Shown one piece after another: positions 26,279 to 35,223 of a stretch of DNA of 64,000 nucleotides. The stretch's first letter is position 1. Each line of letters begins with the position of its first letter. Under the pieces are notes generated by a model that saw only the letters and a program-made list of their open reading frames with translations, did not search any database and was not told the DNA's origin. Both the position numbers and the translations under genes were made by a program. The stretch is from Streptomyces sp. NRRL B-24484 (GTDB lineage: Bacteria; Actinomycetota; Actinomycetes; Streptomycetales; Streptomycetaceae): positions 221,065-285,064 of the forward strand of contig NZ_JOAI01000006.1 in NCBI RefSeq assembly GCF_000717715.1, written 5' to 3'.

Positions 26279-26506
26279 GCCCGGAACGCTACACGCCCCG
26301 GGTGCCGCTCCGGTCGGCCGCGCCCGGCGGACCGGGGGCGCCGGCGGCAGCACGGCGGGCCGCGGCCAGCGGGGCGGCAGCGCACCCTCGTTCCACGCCG
26401 GCCGGCCGGCCGGCGCGACGTTGCTCCGAGGCAGTCTGCCTCCGGGCTCGGTGTTCATGTCGACTCCTTGCTGCGAGGCGGCCGTTCGGTCCGTGGATGT
26501 GCCGTG

Positions 26507-26566
26507 CGGGCCGCCCCGCCCCGCCCGTCCGCGGGTGGGGCCGCGGGGGACGGGCGGGGCGGCCCG
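26507..26566 (-). terminator. GC-rich hairpin after the 3-hydroxyacyl-CoA dehydrogenase gene
   Basis: An 18-bp stem (GGACGGGCGGGGCGGCCC paired with a left arm interrupted by a 5-base duplication) lies within ten bases of the stop at 26574. It is the probable terminator of that gene. The remainder of the 26279-26573 gap should contain the promoter of tetR; no clear hexamers were seen. Confidence 0.72.
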
Positions 26567-26573
26567 TGGTGCG

Positions 26574-28349
26574 TCAGCGCCGGGCGTGGTCGCGGAAGCC
26601 GCGGCCGGTCTTGCGGCCCAGGCAGCCCGCCGCGACCAGGTGCTCCAGCAGCGGGGCGGCCGCCAGGCCGGGCTCGCGGAACTCCTGGTGCAGCACCTGC
26701 TCGATGGTCAGCGAGACGTCCAGGCCGACCACGTCCAGCAGCTCGAACGGGCCCATCGGGTAGCCGCAGCCGAGCTTCATCGCGGTGTCGATGTCGTCCA
26801 CCGTCGCGTAGTGCTCCTGCAGCATCCGCACCGCGTCGTTCAGGTACGGGAAGAGCAGCGCGTTGACGATGAAGCCGGCCCGGTCGCCGCACTCCACCGC
26901 GTGCTTCTTCACCTTCGCGCAGAGCTCCAGCACGGTGGCGGTGACGTCCGGCGCGGTGAGCACCGTGGAGACCACCTCGACCAGCTTCATCGCCGGCGCC
27001 GGGTTGAAGAAGTGCATGCCGATCACGTCCTGCGGCCGCGAGGTCGCGGTCGCGCAGCTGATCACCGGCAGGCTGGAGGTGGTGGTGGCGAGCACCGCAC
27101 CCGGCTTGACGACCTTGTCCAGGGCGGCGAACAGCTCGCGCTTGACCTCCAGGTCCTCGGCGACCGCCTCGACCACCAGGTCCACCCCGGCCAGGTCGGC
27201 GTAGCTGCCGGTGGGGGTGACCAGCTCCAGCGCCGCGTCCCGGGCCTCGGCGGCGAGCCGGCCGCGGGAGACCGAGCGCTCCAGCGACTTGGCCAGCTGC
27301 GCCTTCGCGCGGTCCGCCTTCTCCTGGCTGCGGGCCGCCAGCAGGACGGGCAGGCCGGCCTTGGCGAACACCTCGACGATGCCGGTGGCCATGGTGCCGG
27401 AGCCGCAGACGCCGATGCTCGCGACCGTCCGGCCCGCGATCCGGGTGCCGGCCTCGGCGGCGGCCTCGGCGACCACCTTCGAGGAGCCGGGCGCCTCGTA
27501 CGTGTAGAAGCCGCGGCCCGACTTGCGGCCGAGCAGGCCCGCCGAGGCGAGCTGGCCGAGGATCGGCGCCGGGGCGTGCAGCCGGTCCTTGGACTGCTCG
27601 TACATCGCCTCCAGCACGGTGCGGGCGGTGTCGATGCCGATCAGGTCGAGCAGGGCCAGCGGGCCCATCGGCAGGCCGCAGCCGAGCCGCATCGCGGCGT
27701 CGATGTCCTCGCGGGTGGCGTACCGCGACTCGAACATCGCGGCGGCCTGGTTGAGGTAGGCGAAGAGCAGGCCGTTGACGATGAAGCCGGCCCGGTCGCC
27801 CGCCGCGACCGGCTCCTTGCCCAGGTCGCGGGCGAAGGCGGCGGCGTCCTCGGCGGCCTGCGGCGAGGTCAGCACGGTGCGCACCACCTCGACCAGCTTC
27901 ATGGTGTGCACCGGGTTGAAGAAGTGCAGGCCGAGCACCCGCTCCGGGCGGGCGGTGGCGGCGGCGATCCGGGTCACCGAGAGCGCGGTGGTACCGGTCG
28001 CGAGCACCGTCTCCGGCGGGCAGATCCGGTCCAGCTCGGCGAAGACCTCGCGCTTCAGCTCCAACTGCTCGGGCAGCTCCTCGATCACCAGGTCGGCGCC
28101 GGCCGCGGCGTCCAGCCGGTCGCCGACGGTGATCAGGGCGAGCAGGGCGGTGCGCTCCTCGGCGGTGAGCCGCTCGCGCTGCACCGCGTGCGCGGTGGTC
28201 TCCTCGATCCGGGCGAGGGCCCGGCCCGCCGCGTCGGCATCGGCCTCGATGCCGAGCACCCGGCGGCCGCTCTTCGCGACGGCCACGGCGACGCCGGCAC
28301 CCATGGTGCCGAGGCCGACCACGGCGACGGTGGGGAAGGGACGCTCCAT
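26574..28349 (-). CDS. 3-hydroxyacyl-CoA dehydrogenase, internally duplicated
   Basis: A 591-residue protein made of two full 3-hydroxybutyryl-CoA-dehydrogenase-like modules. Module 1 (about 1-290): VAVVGLGTMGAGVA, LGLHFFNPVHTMKLVEVV, GLPMGPLALLDLIGID, GLLGRKSGRGFY. Module 2 (about 310-591): ASIGVCGSGTMATGI, IGMHFFNPAPAMKLVEVV, GYPMGPFELLDVVGLD, GCLGRKTGRGF. Each has the NAD-binding Gly turn and the His of HFFNP. It oxidises 3-hydroxyacyl-CoA in fatty-acid or butyrate metabolism and may supply the crotonyl-CoA route. It is separate from the ccr operon, with its own terminator. Confidence 0.92.
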   Translation of the reverse strand: MERPFPTVAVVGLGTMGAGVAVAVAKSGRRVLGIEADADAAGRALARIEETTAHAVQRERLTAEERTALLALITVGDRLDAAAGADLVIEELPEQLELKREVFAELDRICPPETVLATGTTALSVTRIAAATARPERVLGLHFFNPVHTMKLVEVVRTVLTSPQAAEDAAAFARDLGKEPVAAGDRAGFIVNGLLFAYLNQAAAMFESRYATREDIDAAMRLGCGLPMGPLALLDLIGIDTARTVLEAMYEQSKDRLHAPAPILGQLASAGLLGRKSGRGFYTYEAPGSSKVVAEAAAEAGTRIAGRTVASIGVCGSGTMATGIVEVFAKAGLPVLLAARSQEKADRAKAQLAKSLERSVSRGRLAAEARDAALELVTPTGSYADLAGVDLVVEAVAEDLEVKRELFAALDKVVKPGAVLATTTSSLPVISCATATSRPQDVIGMHFFNPAPAMKLVEVVSTVLTAPDVTATVLELCAKVKKHAVECGDRAGFIVNALLFPYLNDAVRMLQEHYATVDDIDTAMKLGCGYPMGPFELLDVVGLDVSLTIEQVLHQEFREPGLAAAPLLEHLVAAGCLGRKTGRGFRDHARR

Positions 28350-28749
28350 TGTCCTGACTCCTTGTCATGGGCCCGCGCAGCACTCGGGCGCGGCCGGCCG
28401 CTCGACGGCGAGCGGCGGCCGGGGCACGCCGGAGGAGGGTGTGGCGACGCGGGTGTGCGGGAAGACGGGGCGGCCCCGCGGTGCACGGACCGGTCCGCTC
28501 CGGTCGTGCCGCGGGTGTGCCGAAGTGCTCAGGCGCGCTGAGAAGAAGGACAGGCGGCGCTGAACTGCTGCAGGGAGAAGACGGCCGCGAGGGCCGGAGA
28601 CCACGCACCGGGGCGTCCGCGCGAATGCCGCGGCGCCGACCACGCCGGTGCGGCTCCCGAGGCCCGGCGCTGGTGCGTGCCGGTCACTGTAGCGGAGTTA
28701 CCGCCCAGTAGGAAGAGTGCCGCGCGGGTCGGCGAGGAGCGGGGAACGC
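28350..28749. other. Intergenic region, no gene seen
   Basis: About 400 bases between the start of the dehydrogenase gene and the MFS terminator. Open frames here lack ribosome-binding sites and family features. It should contain the dehydrogenase promoter, but no clear -35/-10 pair or palindrome was found. Confidence 0.6.
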
Positions 28750-28785
28750 GCAGCGGCCCGCCGGGAGAACCCGGCGGGCCGCTGC
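28750..28785 (-). terminator. Hairpin terminator after the MFS gene
   Basis: A perfect 16-bp stem (GCAGCGGCCCGCCGGG with its complement) and tetraloop AGAA, 15 bases beyond the MFS stop codon. Confidence 0.85.
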
Positions 28786-28799
28786 GGTGAGGGGTGGGG

Positions 28800-30299
28800 T
28801 CAGTGCGCCATCACGGGGACGGCGTCCACCTCGGCCGCGCCCTCGGCGGTCGCGTGGACCTCGGGACGGCCGGTGTTGATCAGGACGGCGGCGGCCGTGG
28901 CGGCGACCACCAGGATGCCGAAGGACCACCAGATCGCCGTCGAGAAGCCGTGCACCATGCCCTGCAACTGGAGCAGCTGCTGCGGCGAGCCGTCCTTGGC
29001 GTGCGAGGTCAGGTACGCGGTGGTGGCGCTGGCCGCGATGGTGTTCAGCAGCGCGGTGCCGATGGCGCCGCCGACCTGCTGGGAGGTGTTGACCATCGCC
29101 GAGGCGACACCGGCGTCGCGCGGCTCGACGCCGTGCGTGGCCAGGCTCATCGCCGGCATGAACGCGGTGCCCATGCCGAGGCCCATCAGGATCAGGCCGG
29201 GCAGGATCAGTGCCGGGTAGGAGCTGTTCACGTCGATCTGGGTGAGGATCAGCATGCCCAGCGAGGCGACCAGGAAGCCGGGCACCATCAGGTAGCGCGG
29301 CGGGACGCGGGTCATCAGCCGGGCGCCGATCTGGGTGGAGCCGGTGATCATGCCCGCCACCATCGGCAGGAAGGCCAGGCCGCTGGTGACCGGGCTGTAG
29401 CCGAGCACCACCTGCAGGTAGTAGGTGAGGAAGAGGAACAGGCCGAACATGCCGATCACGGCGAGGCCGAGCGACAGGTAGACACCGCCGCGGTTGCGCT
29501 CGGTGACGACGCGCAGCGGCAGCAGCGGCGCGGAGACCTTGCTCTCGACCACGGCGAACGCGCCCAGCAGCACGGCGGCGGCGACGAACAGGCCGACGGT
29601 GATGCCGGCGCTCCAGCCGTCCGACTCGGCGCGGGTGAAGGCGTACACCAGGGAGACCAGGCCGGAGGTGACCAGCAGCACGCCGGGGATGTCCAGCTTG
29701 TTGCGGTTGCGGCTGCCGACGGGCTCGCGGATCACCATCACCGCGCCGAGGATCGCGACCACGGCGAACGGGATGTTGACGTAGAAGGTCCAGCGCCAGT
29801 TCAGGTACTCGGTGAGCAGACCGCCGAGGATCAGGCCGATCGCACCGCCACCGCCGGCGATGGCGCCGTAGATGCCGAAGGCCTTGGCGCGCTCCTTGGC
29901 CTCGGTGAACATCACCGCGAGCAGCGAGAGCGCGGCCGGGGCGAGCAGGGCGCCGAAGACGCCCTGGAGGGCGCGGGCGCCGAGCAGCATCGGGGTGTTG
30001 ACGGCGGCGCCGCCGAGCGCGGAAGCCAGCGCGAAGCCGGCCAGACCGATGGTGAAGGTCCGCTTGCGGCCCCACAGGTCGGCGATCCGGCCACCGAACA
30101 GCAGCAGTCCGCCGAAGGCCAGCGCGTAGGCGGTGATCACCCACTGGCGGTTGCCGTCGGAGATGCCGAGGTCGTGCTGGGCGGAGGGCAGGGCGATGTT
30201 CACAACGGTCGCGTCGAGGACGACCATCAGCTGGGCCAGGCCGATGAAGGCGAGTGCCTTCCAGCGGCGCGGGTCGGCCTGGAGGCCGGATTCGGACAT
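28800..30299 (-). CDS. MFS drug efflux transporter, DHA2 (14-TMS) family
   Basis: A 499-residue transporter starting at ATG 30299 (MSESGLQADPRRWKALAFIG); GTG 30311 is possible but lacks a ribosome site. Motif LDATVVNIALP in helix 1 and motif A GRIADLWGRKR are characteristic of DHA2 proton-driven multidrug exporters such as EmrB and QacA relatives. Fourteen hydrophobic segments can be counted. The tetR gene immediately upstream on the same strand (40 bases away) probably represses it. Substrate unknown. Confidence 0.92.
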   Translation of the reverse strand: MSESGLQADPRRWKALAFIGLAQLMVVLDATVVNIALPSAQHDLGISDGNRQWVITAYALAFGGLLLFGGRIADLWGRKRTFTIGLAGFALASALGGAAVNTPMLLGARALQGVFGALLAPAALSLLAVMFTEAKERAKAFGIYGAIAGGGGAIGLILGGLLTEYLNWRWTFYVNIPFAVVAILGAVMVIREPVGSRNRNKLDIPGVLLVTSGLVSLVYAFTRAESDGWSAGITVGLFVAAAVLLGAFAVVESKVSAPLLPLRVVTERNRGGVYLSLGLAVIGMFGLFLFLTYYLQVVLGYSPVTSGLAFLPMVAGMITGSTQIGARLMTRVPPRYLMVPGFLVASLGMLILTQIDVNSSYPALILPGLILMGLGMGTAFMPAMSLATHGVEPRDAGVASAMVNTSQQVGGAIGTALLNTIAASATTAYLTSHAKDGSPQQLLQLQGMVHGFSTAIWWSFGILVVAATAAAVLINTGRPEVHATAEGAAEVDAVPVMAH

Positions 30300-30339
30300 G
30301 GGGGTACCCACTAACGTGCGTTGCGTGCGGTCGGGTCGG

Positions 30340-30981
30340 TCAGTCGGCGCGCTTGAGGTCCTCGAAGGACGCGGCGCGGCCGGGAAGTGCGGAGGCCGCC
30401 GGCGCCCGCAGGCCGTCCAGGAAGACCTGCAGGTGGCGGTGGACGAACTGGTCGAGGTCGAGGCAGCCGGTGCCCGGGAGCGGGCGGGTGAGCTGGGTGA
30501 CGCCGAGGAAGTAGTCGCCGACTCCGATGTCGGCGCGCAGCTGCCCGCTCGCGTGGACGCGGGCGATGAGCTCGGCGGCGGCGGCCTTGAGCTGCAGCAG
30601 GGCCCGCTCCAGCTCGGGGTCGTCGTGGTCGATGTGGTCGGAGACCATCGGGCAGAGTGCGCCGATGCGCTCGTCCGCGGCCGCGTGCGTGAACCGGGAC
30701 AGGCCCTCGAAGGCGTCCGGCTCGGCGAGTCCGGCCTCCGCGTGCTCCAGCACCCTGGTCAGCACCGAGAGGGTGACGTGGTGCAGGAGCTCGCGCCGGT
30801 CGGAGAAGTTACGGTAGAGCGTGGCGTTGCCGACCCCGGCCCGGCGGGCGATCTCGTCGAGCGGGGCCTCCGCGCCGTGCTCCACGATCGCCTCGCGGGC
30901 GGCGGTGATGATCCTCGCCCGGTTGCGTTCGGCGTCCGCACGGAGCCGCTGGCCCGCCGGCTTGGCGCTGACCGTGGTCAT
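30340..30981 (-). CDS. TetR-family repressor of the MFS exporter
   Basis: A 213-residue regulator starting at ATG 30981 with GGGAG upstream. The HTH is at about 37-65 (PLDEIARRAGVGNATLYRNFSDRRELL). The ligand domain fits the SbtR-like group common in actinobacteria. It is first in a two-gene operon with the DHA2 exporter, and two near-identical inverted operators lie just before its start, indicating autorepression relieved by an exported compound. Confidence 0.92.
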   Translation of the reverse strand: MTTVSAKPAGQRLRADAERNRARIITAAREAIVEHGAEAPLDEIARRAGVGNATLYRNFSDRRELLHHVTLSVLTRVLEHAEAGLAEPDAFEGLSRFTHAAADERIGALCPMVSDHIDHDDPELERALLQLKAAAAELIARVHASGQLRADIGVGDYFLGVTQLTRPLPGTGCLDLDQFVHRHLQVFLDGLRAPAASALPGRAASFEDLKRAD

Positions 30982-30995
30982 CGGACTCCCTTCCC

Positions 30996-31057
30996 TTCCG
31001 GGGACTCGTTCCCCGTTTGTGCGGACACGGGGTTAAACGGGGAGTCGGTCCCCGGAA
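30996..31057 (-). promoter_or_regulatory. Two facing 22-bp operators before tetR-MFS
   Basis: Sites at 30996-31017 and 31036-31057 are inverted copies of each other: TTCCGGGGAC, four variable bases, then TCCCCGTT. Each is itself a near-palindrome (GGGGA-N5-TCCCC). Centres are 40 bases apart, about four helical turns, so two dimers could sit on one DNA face. The nearer site ends 15 bases before the tetR ATG. Confidence 0.8.
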
Positions 31058-31176
31058 ATTCCCCACCCGGTGTGACCTGCGACACATTCGCGTAGTTGGC
31101 CGGTTTCACCCTCCCGGGCAGCCCCCGCCGCGGGGCGATCCCCCGCCGCGGCCGCCCCGGACGGCAGCATGGGCGC

Positions 31177-32502
31177 ATGGGCAGCGCGCACACGAGGGAC
31201 GAAACGGTCGAACGGGCCGAGCAGGCCGCCGCGGAACTCGCCGGAGCCGGGGTGGACGCCGTCGCCCTCGGCTGGGTCGACAACGCCGGCATCACCCGGA
31301 CGAAGGCGGTGCCGGTCGCCCGGCTGCCGCACGCCGTCCGCCACGGCATCGGCGCCTCGCCCTGCTTCGACTCCTTCCTCGCCGACGACTCGATGGCCCC
31401 CGGCGGCGGCCCCGTCGGCGACCTCCGCCTCGTCCCCGACCTCGACGCCCTGGTGCCGCTCGCCGCCCAGCCCGGCTGGGCCTGGGCCCCCGTCGACCGC
31501 CGCCGCCAGGACGGCGCACCCCACCCCGGCTGCCAGCGCTGGTTCGCCCGCCGCACCGAGCAGGCGCTCGCCGCCCGCGGGCTCGACGTGCGGGCCGCCT
31601 TCGAGATCGAATGGATCGTCGACCGGGACGGCGCACCGGAGGGCGGCTCCGCCTACGGCATGGACCGGCTGGTCGAGCGCTCCGACTACCTGCTGGACGT
31701 GCTGCGCGCCCTGGAGGCGCAGCAGCTCGCCGTGCAGCAGATCCACCCCGAGTACACGCCCGGCCAGTTCGAGGTCTCCGTCGCCGCGGACACCCCCGTC
31801 CGCGCCGCCGACACCTCCCTGCTCGTCCGGCAGACCGTCCGCGCGGTCTCCGCCCGGCACGGACTGCGCGCCTCCTTCGCCCCGGTGGTCGCGCCGGACG
31901 GCGTCGGCAACGGCTGCCACCTGCACCTCAGCCTCTGGCAGGACGGCCGGAACCTGCACGCCGGCGGCCCCGGCCCGCACGGCCTCACCGAAAAGGCCGC
32001 GGCCTTCCTCGCCGGGATCCTGGAGGAACTGCCCGCCCTGCTGCCGCTCGGCGCCCCCGGCCCCACCAGCCACCTGCGGCTGGTGCCCGGCCGCTGGTCC
32101 GGCCCCTACCGCTGCTGGGGCCTGGAGAACCGGGAGGCCGCCCTGCGACTGATCACCGGCTCCGCACCCGACCAGGCCAACGCCGAGGTGAAGTGCTTCG
32201 ACGCCGCCGCCAACCCCTACCTCGCGGTCGGCGGCACGCTCGCCGCCGGACTCGCCGGACTCACCGCCGGCCTGAAGCTGCCGCCCGAGGTGCCCGGCGA
32301 CCCGGCCCACGAGCCCGGCACCGAACGGCTGCCGCACGGCCCCGCCGCCGCCCTCTCCGCCCTCCGCGCCTGCGCCCCGCTGCGCACCGCCCTGGGGGAG
32401 GAGCTCTACCGCGCGGTGCTCGACGTCCGGGAGGCCGAGATCGCCCGCTACGGCGGGCTCGACGCCCAGCACCTGGTCGACGCCACCCGCTGGCGGTACT
32501 GA
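31177..32502 (+). CDS. Glutamine synthetase-like gamma-glutamyl ligase
   Basis: A 441-residue member of the glutamine synthetase fold, starting at ATG 31177. Active-site blocks are present: AAFEIEWIV, PEYTPGQFEVSV, GNGCHLHLSLW, HLRLVPGRWSGPYRCWGLENREAAL and AEVKCFDAAANPYLA. In the last block a Lys stands where canonical GS has Arg (EVR/EFR). It lacks the adenylylation loop. Such GlnA-like proteins in Streptomyces ligate glutamate to amines (polyamines, ethanolamine) rather than ammonia. It is followed two bases later by an amidohydrolase, a pair matching the halves of fungal FluG. Confidence 0.88.
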   Translation: MGSAHTRDETVERAEQAAAELAGAGVDAVALGWVDNAGITRTKAVPVARLPHAVRHGIGASPCFDSFLADDSMAPGGGPVGDLRLVPDLDALVPLAAQPGWAWAPVDRRRQDGAPHPGCQRWFARRTEQALAARGLDVRAAFEIEWIVDRDGAPEGGSAYGMDRLVERSDYLLDVLRALEAQQLAVQQIHPEYTPGQFEVSVAADTPVRAADTSLLVRQTVRAVSARHGLRASFAPVVAPDGVGNGCHLHLSLWQDGRNLHAGGPGPHGLTEKAAAFLAGILEELPALLPLGAPGPTSHLRLVPGRWSGPYRCWGLENREAALRLITGSAPDQANAEVKCFDAAANPYLAVGGTLAAGLAGLTAGLKLPPEVPGDPAHEPGTERLPHGPAAALSALRACAPLRTALGEELYRAVLDVREAEIARYGGLDAQHLVDATRWRY

Positions 32503-32504
32503 CC

Positions 32505-33581
32505 GTGCTGGTCGACCACCACTGCCACAGCGTCGTCGCCGAGGACCTCGACGAGGCGGCCCTAGGCGCGCTCGTCACCGAGTCCGACCGGCCGCCCGCC
32601 CCCGGCACCTCGCCCTTCGACAGCGCGATCGGCCTCGCCCTCCGCCGCTGGTGCCCACCCCTGCTCGGACTGCCCGCACTCGCCGAACCCGCCGACTACC
32701 TGGCGGCCCGCCGGGAGACCGGCGCCGCGGAGACCACCGCCCGGATGCTCGCCGGCGCGGGCCTCACCGACCTGCTGGTCGACACTGGCCTCACCGAAGC
32801 CGGCGGACGCCCGCTGCTGCCGCCCGCCGACCTCGCCGCACTCGCCGGAGCCCGGCTGCACGAGGTGGTGCGGCTGGAGGCGGTGGCCGCCGAGGTCCGG
32901 GCGCCCGCGGCGCAGTGGCCGGACGCGGTCGCGGAGGCACTGGCCGAGGCCTGCGCCGGGGCCGTGGCGGTGAAGTCGGTGCTCGCCTACCGTGCCGGCC
33001 TGGACATCCCGGGCGGGCCGCCCGCCCGCTCCGAGGTGGTCCGGGCCGCGGGGGCCCGGCCGCCCGGCCGGATCACCGACCCCGTGCTGCTGCGCCACCT
33101 GCTGTGGACGGCCGTCGGCCTCGGACTGCCGATCCAACTGCACACCGGCTTCGGCGACCCCGACCTGAAGTTGCACCGGGCCGACCCGGCCCTGCTGGTG
33201 GACTTCGTCCGCGCGGTCGAGCCGGACGGCGTCCCGCTCGTCCTGCTGCACGGGTACCCCTACCACCGGCAGGCCGCCTGGCTCGCCCAGGCCTACCCGC
33301 ACGTGTACGCCGACGTGGGGCTGACCCTCTCCTACACCGGGCCGCGGGCTGCCGCGGTGCTCGCAGAGGTGCTCGAACTGGCCCCCTTCGGCAAGGTGCT
33401 GGCCTCCACCGACGCCTACGGACTGCCCGAGCTCTACCCGGTCGGAACGGCACAGGTCCGCCGGGCGCTCGCCACCGTGCTGGACGGCTGGCAGACCGCC
33501 GGCGACTGCACCCCGGCGGACGTCCTGCGCATCAGCGAGGCGCTGGGATCGGCCAACGCCCGCCGCCTGTACGGAATCTGA
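32505..33581 (+). CDS. Amidohydrolase-family (PF04909-like) protein
   Basis: A 358-residue protein whose likely start is GTG 32505, two bases after the GS-like stop, so the genes are coupled. It has a metal-site pattern LVDHHCHS at residues 2-9, a His in IQLHTGFGD, VLLHGYPYHRQAAWLA, YADVGLTLSYTGP and the Asp in VLASTDAYGLPE. This matches the amidohydrolase-2 domain that forms the N-terminal half of FluG. It probably hydrolyses a gamma-glutamyl or related amide, or a decarboxylation substrate; the exact reaction is not known. Confidence 0.86.
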   Translation: MLVDHHCHSVVAEDLDEAALGALVTESDRPPAPGTSPFDSAIGLALRRWCPPLLGLPALAEPADYLAARRETGAAETTARMLAGAGLTDLLVDTGLTEAGGRPLLPPADLAALAGARLHEVVRLEAVAAEVRAPAAQWPDAVAEALAEACAGAVAVKSVLAYRAGLDIPGGPPARSEVVRAAGARPPGRITDPVLLRHLLWTAVGLGLPIQLHTGFGDPDLKLHRADPALLVDFVRAVEPDGVPLVLLHGYPYHRQAAWLAQAYPHVYADVGLTLSYTGPRAAAVLAEVLELAPFGKVLASTDAYGLPELYPVGTAQVRRALATVLDGWQTAGDCTPADVLRISEALGSANARRLYGI

Positions 33582-33607
33582 AGGACACCACCCAGGTCGA
33601 CCACCCA

Positions 33608-33714
33608 GGGCACGGGGATCTGCGCAGTCCGGGGGCGGGTGCCGCAACGAACCAGGGGTCGGCCCTGATCTGTCCGGTGCGCCACCGTCGAATCGCGCAG
33701 TTCCCCGCGCCCCC
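33608..33714. repeat. Streptomycete intergenic palindromic repeat
   Basis: GGGCACGGGGATCTGCGCAG (33608-33627) faces CGCGCAGTTCCCCGCGCCC (ending near 33714); the arms pair almost fully. The family core GGGGCGCGGGGAACTGCGCG is a widespread short intergenic sequence in Streptomyces as I know them. Here it lies between convergent genes and may act as a terminator. A single arm of the same family is at 40443. Confidence 0.7.
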
Positions 33715-33738
33715 AGGGGGGCACCCGGTGCCCCGGCG

Positions 33739-35197
33739 TCAGCCGATCGCGCGGAAGTGGTCCCGCAGGCCCGCGCCGAAGTTGGTCGCGGTGCCGTCGT
33801 AGTTGCTGATCAGCGAGGGGCCGGAGCTGCAGTCCCAGGTGTTCCAGGTCCAGCCGAGGTAGCCGAGCTTGCGGGCGTCCAGCCAGGCCATCACCTGGTC
33901 GATGAAGCCGTGGCTGCAGGTGTTCTCGCCGATCTCGCCGACGACCAGCGGGACCTTGGCAGCCACCGGGGCCAGCGTGGAGTCGAAGCAGGACGTGCTG
34001 GAGCAGGTGTTGAAGTTGTACACGTGCCAGGCCGCGGCGAGGTTGCCGGTCGGATCGGTCGGCCGGTAGGTGAGCCACTGGCCGAGGTCGTTGGAGTAGG
34101 CGAGACCGCCGAGCATGATGACGTTCTTGGCGCCGGTGGCCCGGACGGTGTCCACCAGCGTCTGGAAACCGCTGACCTGGTACGGGATGCCGGGGCAGGC
34201 GCTGCCGCCGTCGCGCCAGCAGAGCCAGCCCTGGGTGGTCGAGGACTCCGAGCGGTCCGGGTAGGGCTCGTTGAACAGGTCGAAGACCACCTGGTCGGTG
34301 TCCTTGAAGGTGTCCGCGACCGAGCTCCAGAACGGCACCGCGTTGGCGCCGGGCATCGGCTTCTGGCAGGTGGCGTTGACGTCCGCGCAGCCGGAGGAGT
34401 TGCCGGTGTACTGGCCGCGGCTCCAGTGCATCTCGACGATCGGGGTGAGCCCCGCGTTGCGCAGGGCGTCCACCCAACCCTTGATCGCCGAGCGGTAGCT
34501 GGCGCCGGCGTACTCGGGCTTGACGTTGCTGGTGCCGATCCAGCAGTCCTCGTTGAGCGGGACGCGGACGGCGTTGGCGTGCCAGCTCTTGATCGCCGCG
34601 ATGGCCGCGGAGTCGACCGGGCCGTCGAAGAAGCCGTAGCCCTGGACGCACATGAACTCGGTGCCCGAGCGGTTGACGCCGTGCAGGGTGACGGCCGTGC
34701 CGGACTCGTTCACCAGCGAGGTGCCCGAGACGTGCAGGGCCGGGGCGCCGGTGCTGCCGGTGGGCGAGGACGAACTGCTCGGCGAGGCCGAGCTGCTGGG
34801 GGAGGCGGAGGCACTCGCGGAGGGCGAGGGCGAGGGCGAGGCCGAGGCGCTGGCCGAGCCGGACGGGGTGGGGCCGGTGCCGGTGCAGGCGAGTCCGTTC
34901 AGCGCGAACGAGGTGGGGGCCGCGTTGCTGCCGCTGTACGAGAAGTTGGCGCCGGCGGTGACGGACTGCCCGGCGCCGATGCCGGCCGCCCAGGCCGGGT
35001 TGGTGACGGTGACGTTCTTGCCGGACTTTGATCTTCACATTGGCGGTGAAGCCGGAGCCCCAGTCGTTGGTCGTGTAGTCGACCGTGCAGGCGGTGGTGG
35101 CGGCCGCGGCGGTGCCGGGGCCGACCATGGCGAGCCCTGCGGCGGCGGTCGCGACCAGCGCGGACCCCAGTGCCAGGGCGGTGGTGCGGAGGGACAT
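33739..35197 (-). pseudogene. Secreted GH5 endoglucanase with CBM2, frameshifted as given
   Basis: From ATG 35197 (GAGGAG six bases upstream) the frame encodes a Sec signal peptide (MSLRTTALALGSALVATAAA...) and the start of a CBM2 (TTNDWGSGFTANVKI), then slips out of family frame at 35027. In another frame from 35025 the second half of a CBM2 resumes (SGKNVTVTNPAWAAGIGAG), followed by a Ser/Pro linker (34737-34860) and a GH5 domain with acid/base in VVFDLFNEPYPD and nucleophile in VVGEIGENT. About 35 CBM2 residues are missing at the junction. The junction coincides with one end of a 48-bp inverted repeat shared with the divergent GH48 gene. CebR-like boxes precede it. It may be a real defect, one state of an inversion, or misassembly. 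Confidence 0.85.
34980..35027 (-). repeat. 48-bp inverted repeat, left copy (inside GH5 gene CBM2)
   Basis: Read on the minus strand this 48-base segment is identical to plus-strand 35698-35745. In the CBM2 frame it encodes SGKNVTVTNPAWAAG. The copies face each other and enclose 670 bases (35028-35697) holding the two signal-peptide starts and both promoters. Here the copy is joined to its own N-terminal side in the wrong frame and to its GH5 side in the right frame. Confidence 0.95.
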
Positions 35198-35223
35198 GTC
35201 CACTCCTCGACGAGAGTGCTTCA

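Noticed and set aside
26279..26458. An N-terminal extension of the ccr-linked TetR from ATG 26458
   Set aside because: The added 60 residues are low-complexity and not TetR-like; ATG 26278 leaves a normal tail before the HTH, though the ribosome site is weak.
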